Positions 1-7,093 of a DNA stretch of 15,414 nt are shown piece after piece; position 1 is the first letter of the stretch; every line of letters begins with the position of its first letter. Below the pieces are notes generated by a model. It saw only the letters and a program-made list of their open reading frames with translations, did not search any database and was not told where the DNA came from. This stretch comes from an uncultured Eubacteriales bacterium. Its GTDB lineage: Bacteria > Bacillota > Clostridia > Christensenellales > Pumilibacteraceae. Both the position numbers and the translations under genes were made by a program. The stretch covers positions 1-15,414 of the forward strand of contig USNB01000009.1 in the NCBI GenBank assembly GCA_900555875.1, given 5' to 3'.

Positions 1-1517
1 TCTGTAGACAGATACAGCGTCCCCTTCGCGAACAGCTCGGATGACGGTACGCGGCGGCGTAGCGAACCGCGACCGTCGTCGCGAAGGAAAGGACCTATCA
101 TTGAATCCGTGCATGCCGCAAGCTCGGCGACCGTACCTTGCGCGATCACCCTGCCGCCGCCCGCGCCCGCGCCCGGTCCCATCTCGATTATATGATCCGC
201 CGCTCTGAGTATCTGCGTATCGTGGTCGACGAGCACTACGGAATTGCCGTCGGCAACGAGATCGTGCATGACGTCCGTCAGCCCCGTTATATTTGCGGGA
301 TGCAATCCTATCGACGGCTCGTCGAGCACATACAGCACTCCCGTCGTGCGGTTGCGTACCGCTCGGGCAAGCTGCATGCGCTGTCTCTCCCCCGTCGAGA
401 GCGTGGAGGAGGCGCGGTCGAGAGAAAGATATCCGAGTCCGAGATCTTTCAGCCGCTTTGCAACAGTCCCGAATGACTCGCATATGCTTTCCGCCATGGG
501 GCGCATTTCCTCGGGCAGGCTGCCCGGAACGCCGTCCGTCCACGCTGAAAGTTCGCTGAGCGTCATGCGGCACGCCTCGTCGAGCGATATGCCGCGCAGT
601 TTGGGTGCGCGTGCGCGCTCGGACAGCCGTGTGCCGCCGCAGTCGGGACACGGACCTTGCTTCAAGAACCGTTCCACCCTTTTCATACCGCTTTCGTCCT
701 TTACTTTGGAGAGCGCGTTCTCCACCGTATATACGGCATTGTAATACGTAAAATCCAGTTCAGTCGCAACGTCCGAATTTTTAGCGCGATATAAAATATG
801 CTTTTTCTCCGCGGGGCCGTCGTAAACTATCTCCTTTTCTTTGTCCGTAAGATCGCGGAAGGGCACGTCCGTGCGCACGCCCATAGCGCGGCACACGTCC
901 GTCATCAGCGACCACATAAGAGAATTCCACGGCGCGACGGCGCCCTCGTCTATCGTCAGGCTCTCGTCGGGCACGAGCGTGCTCCTGTCCACCGTGCGCA
1001 CGATACCCGTTCCTCCGCACGTGCGGCATGCGCCGCCGCTGTTGAACGCGAGGTCCTCCGCCGACGGAGCATAGAATCGCGCGCCGCATTCGGGGCACAC
1101 CAATTCCTGCTCCGCCGCGACGGCAAGCGTCGGAGGAACATAGTGTCCGTTCGGGCAGCGATGACTCGCAAGACGCGAATACATCAGACGCAGACTGTTG
1201 AGAAGCTCCGTCCCCGTACCGAACGTACTGCGTATCCCGGGGACAGCGGGACGCTGATGCAGCGCGAGCGCTGCAGGCACGTACAGTATCTCGTCCACCT
1301 GCGCTTTCGCCGCCTGCGTCATGCGGCGACGGGTATATGTCGAAAGCGCTTCGAGATATCTGCGCGACCCTTCGGCATACAGTACGCCGAGCGCAAGCGA
1401 CGATTTGCCCGAACCGGACACGCCCGCTATGCCTACGATCTCTCCAAGCGGCACGTCTATATCGATATTCTTAAGATTGTGGACCCGCGCGCCGCGGATC
1501 CGTATATGATCTGCCAT
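1..1517 (-). CDS. UvrA-like ABC ATPase lacking the UvrB-binding domain (C-terminus beyond window)
   Basis: About 505 codons are open from ATG 1517 to the window edge, with an in-frame TAG just upstream, so this ATG is the first possible start. Walker A GVSGSGKSS lies at residues 32-40, followed by the UvrA-typical YAEGSRRYLEALS and STFGTGTE stretches. Zinc-type cysteines occur at C141/C144 and C164/C167, with a further CPDCGGTRL motif later. The first-half signature is LSTGERQR (373 on; canonical UvrA has LSGGE), then LYVLDEPSIGLHP. The second ATPase half lies outside the window. In true UvrA about 120 residues of UvrB-binding domain separate the HCP region from the first CPxCG; here C121 and C141 are only about 20 residues apart. 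It is therefore probably a UvrA paralogue of the short, resistance-associated type rather than the excision-repair subunit. It acts in the cytoplasm on DNA or another target; its role is unknown. It has its own promoter. Confidence 0.9.
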   Translation of the reverse strand, partial: MADHIRIRGARVHNLKNIDIDVPLGEIVGIAGVSGSGKSSLALGVLYAEGSRRYLEALSTYTRRRMTQAAKAQVDEILYVPAALALHQRPAVPGIRSTFGTGTELLNSLRLMYSRLASHRCPNGHYVPPTLAVAAEQELVCPECGARFYAPSAEDLAFNSGGACRTCGGTGIVRTVDRSTLVPDESLTIDEGAVAPWNSLMWSLMTDVCRAMGVRTDVPFRDLTDKEKEIVYDGPAEKKHILYRAKNSDVATELDFTYYNAVYTVENALSKVKDESGMKRVERFLKQGPCPDCGGTRLSERARAPKLRGISLDEACRMTLSELSAWTDGVPGSLPEEMRPMAESICESFGTVAKRLKDLGLGYLSLDRASSTLSTGERQRMQLARAVRNRTTGVLYVLDEPSIGLHPANITGLTDVMHDLVADGNSVVLVDHDTQILRAADHIIEMGPGAGAGGGRVIAQGTVAELAACTDSMIGPFLRDDGRGSLRRRVPSSELFAKGTLYLST

Positions 1518-1526
1518 ACCCTATCG

Positions 1527-1549
1527 GCCGCCCCGCCGTACAGGGCGGC
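1527..1549 (-). promoter_or_regulatory. Leader hairpin between a strong SD and the uvrA-like start
   Basis: Perfect 7-bp arms GCCGCCC (1527-1533) and GGGCGGC (1543-1549) enclose a 9-base loop. On the transcript the hairpin sits between AAGGAGG (1553-1559) and the ATG at 1517. The SD is 35 bases from the ATG in linear distance but about 12 if the 23-base hairpin folds. The arms are seen directly; the translational role is inferred. Confidence 0.5.
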
Positions 1550-1584
1550 ATGCCTCCTTGCGTCAACTGCGAATGCGCGTATCG

Positions 1585-1600
1585 GTGTGTCGGTACACAC
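1585..1600. repeat. Inverted repeat at the predicted transcription start
   Basis: GTGTGT (1585-1590) and ACACAC (1595-1600) flank the spacer CGGT, directly downstream of the -10 box of the uvrA-like promoter. Its position over the likely start site fits an operator, but it could also be a small hairpin at the 5' end of the mRNA. Confidence 0.4.
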
Positions 1601-1602
1601 GC

Positions 1603-1631
1603 ATTGTAACATAAAACAGACGGGAAATCAA
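1603..1631 (-). promoter_or_regulatory. Sigma-A-type promoter of the uvrA-like gene
   Basis: On the minus strand, -35 TTGATT (1631-1626) is separated by exactly 17 bases from -10 TACAAT (1608-1603), which is preceded by a TGT extended -10. The expected start is near 1596, giving a leader of about 80 bases before ATG 1517. It is the best promoter match seen in the window. Confidence 0.8.
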
Positions 1632-1670
1632 TATGCCTGAAGCGTTTTGTAAAGAAAAATCGTCGTACCG

Positions 1671-1698
1671 CGCGGACGGTGGAAAAGATCGGTCCGCG
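1671..1698. repeat. Inverted repeat upstream of the uvrA-like promoter
   Basis: CGCGGAC (1671-1677) and GTCCGCG (1692-1698) are exact inverted arms around a 14-base spacer. It lies between the operon terminator and the uvrA-like promoter. On the minus strand a T-rich stretch follows only after a gap of about 13 bases, so it is at best a poor second terminator; an upstream regulatory site is equally possible. Confidence 0.3.
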
Positions 1699-1743
1699 AC
1701 GGCAGATCATCATGTCCGGCATTTTATCCTCAGGCGAGCAGAC

Positions 1744-1777
1744 ATAAAGGCGGGACATTGTTTCGTCCCGCCTTTAT
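1744..1777 (-). terminator. Terminator hairpin of the surface-protein/ABC operon
   Basis: Perfect 13-bp arms ATAAAGGCGGGAC (1744-1756) and its complement (1765-1777) enclose an 8-base loop. The hairpin begins 22 bases after the TAA stop of the last operon gene. The T residues are inside the 3' arm (CCTTTAT) and no long T tract follows, so efficiency is uncertain, but position and stem strength support a terminator. Confidence 0.75.
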
Positions 1778-1799
1778 CCTATCGTCGACCATTCGTATT

Positions 1800-3071
1800 T
1801 TACTTCGATTTTCCCCTTCTCTTCTTTCTGCGGACAAGTATGACCGTAACAGTTACAGCCGCAGCAACCACAAGCACGCATGCGACGAGGATCACGGCAT
1901 ACCCCCACATCGGCATGACAAACGCCACACCGGGAATACAGACGATGAACGTTCCCGTCTTGTCCGTATCGAACCGCACATATCGCCCGTAACCGTCGGC
2001 GGCGATCTCCGTAAGAGTGCCGTCGTCCGCCATGTGATAGACAACGACTTCGTTGCGGTCGTAGGTCATATCCGCCTGCAAATACAGCGTGATATTTCCG
2101 CCCGGCGTTACCTGCGTTCCGTCTGTTCCGACGAGTGAAACGCCGAACACCTCGAAGTTGTCCGCAATGCTCGCCATTTTATCTGCCGCCGTCACAAAAA
2201 CGCTGCTTCCCGCCGTGATGCGGCTGGCAAGCAATGACGTTCCCTCTGCAAGCACGCCGCTTGCGTCCTCGAACTTTGCAAGCGTGCTGCCGCCCGCAAC
2301 AGAGGTTATCGCCACGTCGTATTCGGTGTAGGTCGGATTGCCGAGGTTGGTGAGATATGTACTGCTCTCCGCGCGGTACACGACGTGGTACTCCCCTACG
2401 TTTTCCAGCGTTATGGAATTGTTCGCAATTGCCACGTCCGTCCGCTCGCCGCCCTGAACGTAATACGCCGAAATACTCACGTCAAGATTTTTATCGCCCA
2501 GCGCTGCCGTTGCGGAAGGTATGGGAAATACCGAGCCGCGCGACGCCTCGTACTCCCTGCCCGCCGTCGTCTGGATGACGGGAACGTACTCCGCGGGGCG
2601 TTCGCCGACGTCAACATAATCTCCCGTGCGCGTGCCGTCAGAAAGATTCAACGTAATGGTAAAGCTGACATCTCTGCTCATGGCGTTGATATACGCCGAA
2701 AAGGAAAGGTTGCTCTGCAAACGCTCGGCGGACATGGTATAGGTGTAATACGTCCAGCCGTTCGCCGTCCGCACGGTGTAACCCGTCTGCATATTGCCGC
2801 TTTCCAGAACCATGTCCGATATAGACGAACTGTGCCCGAAGGTCATATAATAATTTTCGCCGCTCTTTTCGACGGTTGCCGAGGAAGAGAAATTATCCGC
2901 GCCCATTGCAAGTCCGTTTAAATTGACGGGAACGGAATATGTGCCGTTCTCTCCTTGTATGGGGCTTTCCGCATATGCCGTAAGCCCTCCGCCCATAAGG
3001 GCGGCAAACAGACTCATCAGCATACATAAGGCGGCTATGACCACAACAAAAAGGTTTCTTCTTTTCACCAT
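1800..3071 (-). CDS. Membrane-anchored surface protein with N-terminal NEAT-like domain
   Basis: The 423-residue protein has a Sec signal peptide (basic MVKRRN, hydrophobic core, AYA cleavage motif near residue 34) and one C-terminal transmembrane helix (about 390-413) followed by RRKKRRGKSK, predicting an outside body anchored at its C-terminus. No LPXTG motif is seen. Residues about 40-150 resemble a NEAT (iron/heme-binding) domain: NGTYSVPV start, ATVEKSGENYYMTF central strands, and the final strand pair ending SFTITLNL. Where Isd NEATs have Tyr-x3-Tyr for heme, this has Arg and Phe in my by-eye alignment, so heme ligation is doubtful. The middle and C-terminal parts are beta-rich, with a GTFIVCIPGV ending common in Firmicute surface proteins. 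The ATG overlaps the upstream stop by 7 bases (ATGGTGA), with GGAGGG (3081-3086) 9 bases before it, indicating translational coupling. The domain call is moderate; the surface location is firm. Confidence 0.85.
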   Translation of the reverse strand: MVKRRNLFVVVIAALCMLMSLFAALMGGGLTAYAESPIQGENGTYSVPVNLNGLAMGADNFSSSATVEKSGENYYMTFGHSSSISDMVLESGNMQTGYTVRTANGWTYYTYTMSAERLQSNLSFSAYINAMSRDVSFTITLNLSDGTRTGDYVDVGERPAEYVPVIQTTAGREYEASRGSVFPIPSATAALGDKNLDVSISAYYVQGGERTDVAIANNSITLENVGEYHVVYRAESSTYLTNLGNPTYTEYDVAITSVAGGSTLAKFEDASGVLAEGTSLLASRITAGSSVFVTAADKMASIADNFEVFGVSLVGTDGTQVTPGGNITLYLQADMTYDRNEVVVYHMADDGTLTEIAADGYGRYVRFDTDKTGTFIVCIPGVAFVMPMWGYAVILVACVLVVAAAVTVTVILVRRKKRRGKSK

Positions 3072-6000
3072 ACGAGATTGCCCTCCGCATCCTCGAACAC
3101 GGCGACAAACACGATAGCTTGCCTTGTCCCTATCTCCGTATTTGCCATTTCCATTGTAATTACATTGGAAAAATCGAAATATTCATCGGATATCTCAATT
3201 ACATCTCCGTTTTGATCAAATGCCGTAGCTTGCTTCCATCCGAGGAATTTATATCCTTCGCGAGCAGTTGCCGCGCGCTCAGTTGTTACTGCGAATCCAT
3301 CTGTTACAATTTCGTTACGGAAAGCACTTGAGGAATATACGGAATTTACAAAGTAGGAGACAGAAATTTGTTGCCTGAATACAGCTCTTATCGTCAGATA
3401 ATCGGACAAATCCTCTCTATCGTAATCGATAACACCTATTCTCTGTGGTCCTGTAAATATGCCGTCTCCTAAAAATCCGCCTGTCCAACCGACAAACACA
3501 TATCCGACGGGAGGATTTGCAGCAAAATCAGATAAATTAATAACATAATAACCATTGTCTGAACGAGTATATGTCCTTGTTATCGTACTATTTCCTTCCG
3601 CTTCGGCTTTAATAGTGATACCTGGATCCCAAATTGTATATATATAAGCATTCCTATTATTAAACCGTGCGATATAATCTGTAATCGTTGAGCCAGATGA
3701 AACCACACTCGATTCTGTCGGAGCTCCGTTAAGCGACATTGACCAGCCAAACAACAAATCCTGCGACGCTACGAAATCTTTTTGAGAAAGCGTTGTCATC
3801 CCATTTAGCAAACTATAAATTACGGTATAATGATAATATACTTTTCCGTCATCTCCAGTTACACGCGTCGCCTGACTCATAATTTGATCAGAAAAAGGAT
3901 GTTCAGAATCTGTTACATAAGTTATGGTTACGTTGCCTTTACCGTCATATACATAAACATCCTCGTAAAACTCAAGTGTTAACGTGTCGACGCCATGTAA
4001 TACCTCAGCCGCAACGGTATAAGTATAATATATTCTGTATTTGCCTGTACTGCTGAAAATCAATTCCCGCTGTCCTCCGATACTAGTAAGCGAATAATGA
4101 TTTTGCGACGAATAAGCAGACATCAGTTCCGTGCTTTCCATTGAAACATACTTTCTGATAGATACGTTATAACTTCCAATGAGCTCACCATTATATCCAT
4201 AAATTGCCTTCGGACTTATCGTATAGACATAATCTGTAAAGTATTCGTCATGCTCCATTTGACTGTAAGTCAACGTTCCGCCGAAAGTTACTCTGCAGAC
4301 ATAATTTGCATAAATACGATTATCGCCGTATCCATATACGATTGAAATGATTGTATATCCGCTGCCTTCACTGTATCTTTTCACATCTTCAATCAAAGTT
4401 GCAACATCGGAATATGCAGCATTTTTTTCTATTTGAGAATCTGTAAAAATACTATAATACAGACAATTCATGCGAGCCGTCGTCGTTCCTGTGTGATAAT
4501 AAAATTCGCGGGAGAGCAACGTTTCCATATTATTTGCTGTCATAAATTCGGACACACTTACTTCCACAGGCTTTACAGTTCCATCATTTTCATATTCAAA
4601 TTCGCCTGATGCGTATGTATTCCCATTCCCGTCGGAGCTATCTGTTATAGAATATGTTTCACTTTCTGATGCTGTATATTCAAAATAGATTATCTTATGC
4701 TCGCCGTAAACATTTGTTATCTGAAAAGCAAGCAAATAGTAATCATTGCCCATTGTAAATTCAAGCGTGTTGCGCGGTACACTGTCGAGCTGATAATTCC
4801 CTCCCGACAATGTATACCGGCCCACTCTCGCAACATTTACACCCGTGTCATTGACATAAGTTTCCGTATTAAATAATTGTCCTGCCAGTGAGCCTGATGT
4901 ATATCCCCACTGATATGAAATATACGGATAATATACCCTGCTGTGCAATTCAAAAAGGCTATCGGAAACATATACATCATCTTCCCCATCTTTCAGATGC
5001 CAGCCATAATAATCATTCACTATTTCCAATTCCGGTTCAGACTCAAAAATCAATTCAACAAGACATGTCGCCTTACTATTACCGTCATTGTAAGTAAATA
5101 ATATTGCAAGTTCTCTGTCAAACACAAACGAACTTTCAACAGTAACAGGCGATGAAAAATCTACATTGCCTCTATTCATAGCATATGCCTGCCACGTCAC
5201 TCCTGTGAAATTGTATTTAGAGTTGACTTTTTCCGCAAAAAGTTGTGATACATTTACTGTTTCTCCGTTCGCAAGCGATTTCCCTACACGTATCTCATTC
5301 CACTCACGAATATTTGCGGTCGTAAAGGTACTAAGAGTCATCTCATCGGCGTATAACTTTTTATTTGTTGTCGCCGCCTCTTTCACATCATATCCGTATA
5401 TCTGCATAGTTGCTGTAAGATAAGCTATCTGATATCTTGAATCAGCCACAGAACGCGCATTCGTCGCATCCGTTGCAGAATAAGTGATTCTACTACTATA
5501 AGCTGTTCGCGCCGTGTATTCGGAATTTGCACTTGTCGCCGTATAAAAATAATTGATTAAACTTGTCGATAGACCCATTTGTTCCGTTGCATCATAGGTA
5601 AGCCCGCGGGAATTCAGATCAGACAATGCGCCGGGATAATATTGGAACTCTTCCTCATATGTAAAATAGTCACCGGTGATCGGCTCGTAATCTATTCCTG
5701 TAATTTTTACCACATGGTCTGTATCCAAAGTCAGAACCTGATGTACCTCACCAATATCAACACTTGTCTCCATAAAGCCGGTAGGTGAACCCGACAAAAC
5801 CAACGCTTGATTTAAATTATTTCCTAGATCTATGATATAGTACATATTTCCCGTTTCAGCATTAAATTCCACCGTTAAGTCGCGATAATAATCTGCATGA
5901 TATGTTTCCGGGAAGTAATCTGTTGCTATTCCTTCCTGCCCTTCATACTCTGAAATATCAATTCCGAAGCAAGCATTGACAGGCATAAACGTACTCATTC

Positions 6001-7045
6001 TATAATAAAAATTTGCGCTTATGGGTTCAAGCAATCCGCCCATTTCATATTCCGCAATCCCGAAATACGGATAAAACGGTTTGATAAGCGTATAGTTACC
6101 GTCTTCGGCGATAATATAGGAATAAACAGGATTAAAACTTTCAACCATGGTTTGGCTCAAATCCGTCGCTGCTATATAAGTACGGGCAGAATAATACCCG
6201 TCCACAAGCGGCACAGATGTATCTTCAAACACTTCAGAAAAACCGATCAGCCTCGTTATTTCAAATTTTAACGTATATGAAGTAGTTGTTTGAATTCTTT
6301 CATCATCCGTCAAGCCTTGTACGCGCCAATTCGTTGTAGTAACATTAAAATAGATAGGTTCAGAAAGATTTTCTTCCGATATATCGATAAAAAGAGTCTT
6401 TACGGTATCTGTATAGGAATTGATCGTATCCTCTATATAGATACTCGAATCGGATGTAAGCGCTGAAATGCTAACGGTATATGCCGGATAACTCGACATA
6501 GTAAGCGGTTCCAAAGCACCGCAATCATACTGTAATTTCAAGACGAAACCGTCATTCGACTTTTCTATATATGTTTCATCCGATATAATATCGTCCGCCA
6601 AATTATTATAGCCGTATAGGGAAGCGAGCGTCCCTTCACGCACGCTTCCCTCGACTATTTCAGCTGTATATTCTATCTCGTATGTACCATTTGCAGAAAA
6701 GGCCTCTCTTTCCCATTTTGCGTATAATGTCACATCACGCATATACAAATGCAATATCCCATCCATATACGGTTTCGTATATGATGCGTCAAAATACCAG
6801 CCTCCGAACACATATCCAACTCGCGTGGGCGTCGGAAGCGTAGGCATACTGTTCGCCGTATATATGATATCCTCAATCGGCTCATCCAAACCTTCTGAAT
6901 TGAAAGAAATCGTATATTCCGTATTGCCGTATGCGTCTTTGATCACATCTTGCGGAGAAGATAAATTCTGTACAGAACATCCCGCAAACAGTAAACAAAC
7001 CGTCATCATACTTAAAATGACTACTATCAAACCTTTTCTTTTCAT
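3065..7045 (-). CDS. Giant lipoprotein with InlB-like (Listeria-Bacteroides) modules and beta-rich centre
   Basis: The 1326-residue protein starts MKRKG, has a hydrophobic segment and the lipobox LFAGC with lipidation Cys23, so it should be anchored on the outer face of the membrane. Residues 43-111 form a classic InlB-type repeat (GYVFGGWYFD, then LYAKW). Three more divergent modules lie near 1030-1140, 1141-1225 and 1226-1326, recognised by FGW, FVGW and FLGW cores. The centre is unusually rich in Tyr, Ser and Thr and appears all-beta. Residues about 119-270 (NGTYEIEY, YIEKSNDGFVLKL, LFIDISEENLSE) may be a second NEAT-like fold; this is tentative. AAAAGG at 7053-7058 lies 7 bases before the ATG. 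The gene follows the LRR lipoprotein by 48 bases and overlaps the next gene by 7. It is clearly AT-richer than the transporter genes. Likely role: surface binding or scaffold partner of the ABC transporters; the ligand is unknown. Confidence 0.88.
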   Translation of the reverse strand: MKRKGLIVVILSMMTVCLLFAGCSVQNLSSPQDVIKDAYGNTEYTISFNSEGLDEPIEDIIYTANSMPTLPTPTRVGYVFGGWYFDASYTKPYMDGILHLYMRDVTLYAKWEREAFSANGTYEIEYTAEIVEGSVREGTLASLYGYNNLADDIISDETYIEKSNDGFVLKLQYDCGALEPLTMSSYPAYTVSISALTSDSSIYIEDTINSYTDTVKTLFIDISEENLSEPIYFNVTTTNWRVQGLTDDERIQTTTSYTLKFEITRLIGFSEVFEDTSVPLVDGYYSARTYIAATDLSQTMVESFNPVYSYIIAEDGNYTLIKPFYPYFGIAEYEMGGLLEPISANFYYRMSTFMPVNACFGIDISEYEGQEGIATDYFPETYHADYYRDLTVEFNAETGNMYYIIDLGNNLNQALVLSGSPTGFMETSVDIGEVHQVLTLDTDHVVKITGIDYEPITGDYFTYEEEFQYYPGALSDLNSRGLTYDATEQMGLSTSLINYFYTATSANSEYTARTAYSSRITYSATDATNARSVADSRYQIAYLTATMQIYGYDVKEAATTNKKLYADEMTLSTFTTANIREWNEIRVGKSLANGETVNVSQLFAEKVNSKYNFTGVTWQAYAMNRGNVDFSSPVTVESSFVFDRELAILFTYNDGNSKATCLVELIFESEPELEIVNDYYGWHLKDGEDDVYVSDSLFELHSRVYYPYISYQWGYTSGSLAGQLFNTETYVNDTGVNVARVGRYTLSGGNYQLDSVPRNTLEFTMGNDYYLLAFQITNVYGEHKIIYFEYTASESETYSITDSSDGNGNTYASGEFEYENDGTVKPVEVSVSEFMTANNMETLLSREFYYHTGTTTARMNCLYYSIFTDSQIEKNAAYSDVATLIEDVKRYSEGSGYTIISIVYGYGDNRIYANYVCRVTFGGTLTYSQMEHDEYFTDYVYTISPKAIYGYNGELIGSYNVSIRKYVSMESTELMSAYSSQNHYSLTSIGGQRELIFSSTGKYRIYYTYTVAAEVLHGVDTLTLEFYEDVYVYDGKGNVTITYVTDSEHPFSDQIMSQATRVTGDDGKVYYHYTVIYSLLNGMTTLSQKDFVASQDLLFGWSMSLNGAPTESSVVSSGSTITDYIARFNNRNAYIYTIWDPGITIKAEAEGNSTITRTYTRSDNGYYVINLSDFAANPPVGYVFVGWTGGFLGDGIFTGPQRIGVIDYDREDLSDYLTIRAVFRQQISVSYFVNSVYSSSAFRNEIVTDGFAVTTERAATAREGYKFLGWKQATAFDQNGDVIEISDEYFDFSNVITMEMANTEIGTRQAIVFVAVFEDAEGNLVW
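6619..6650 (-). repeat. Intragenic hairpin in the giant lipoprotein gene
   Basis: GGGAAGCG (6619-6626) pairs with CGCTTCCC (6643-6650), and GCGT (6628-6631) with ACGC (6638-6641), giving a 12-bp stem with one A-A mismatch and a 6-base loop. It is notably GC-rich for this AT-rich gene. It may be an mRNA structure about 130 codons into the frame, or chance. Confidence 0.4.
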
Positions 7046-7058
7046 AATTTTACCTTTT

Positions 7059-7085
7059 ATCCGCGCGGCATTTTGCCGCGCGGAT
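7059..7085 (-). promoter_or_regulatory. Intercistronic hairpin abutting the giant-lipoprotein RBS
   Basis: Perfect 11-bp arms ATCCGCGCGGC (7059-7069) and complement (7075-7085) flank a 5-base loop. The base of the stem touches the AAAAGG ribosome site (7053-7058). In the direction of transcription A residues, not T, follow it, so it is unlikely to be an intrinsic terminator. Either mRNA end protection of the upstream cistron or tuning of translation of the downstream gene is plausible. Confidence 0.6.
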
Positions 7086-7093
7086 GCTGTTTC

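Noticed and set aside
798..1640. Plus-strand open frame of 280 codons
   Set aside because: Its Arg/His-rich low-complexity product lies opposite the UvrA-like gene and runs over that gene's promoter; a shadow frame.
1471..1758. Minus-strand frame of 95 codons overlapping the uvrA-like start
   Set aside because: It spans the terminator and promoter regions, and its internal ATG at 1551 is only one base from the SD.
1518..1799. Small RNA or tRNA gene in the 282-base gap
   Set aside because: The terminator, promoter and leader elements account for the structure, and no tRNA-like cloverleaf was found.
7059..7085. Intrinsic terminator between the lipoprotein genes
   Set aside because: Transcribed from the minus strand, the stem is followed by AAAAGG rather than T residues, and it abuts the next ribosome site.
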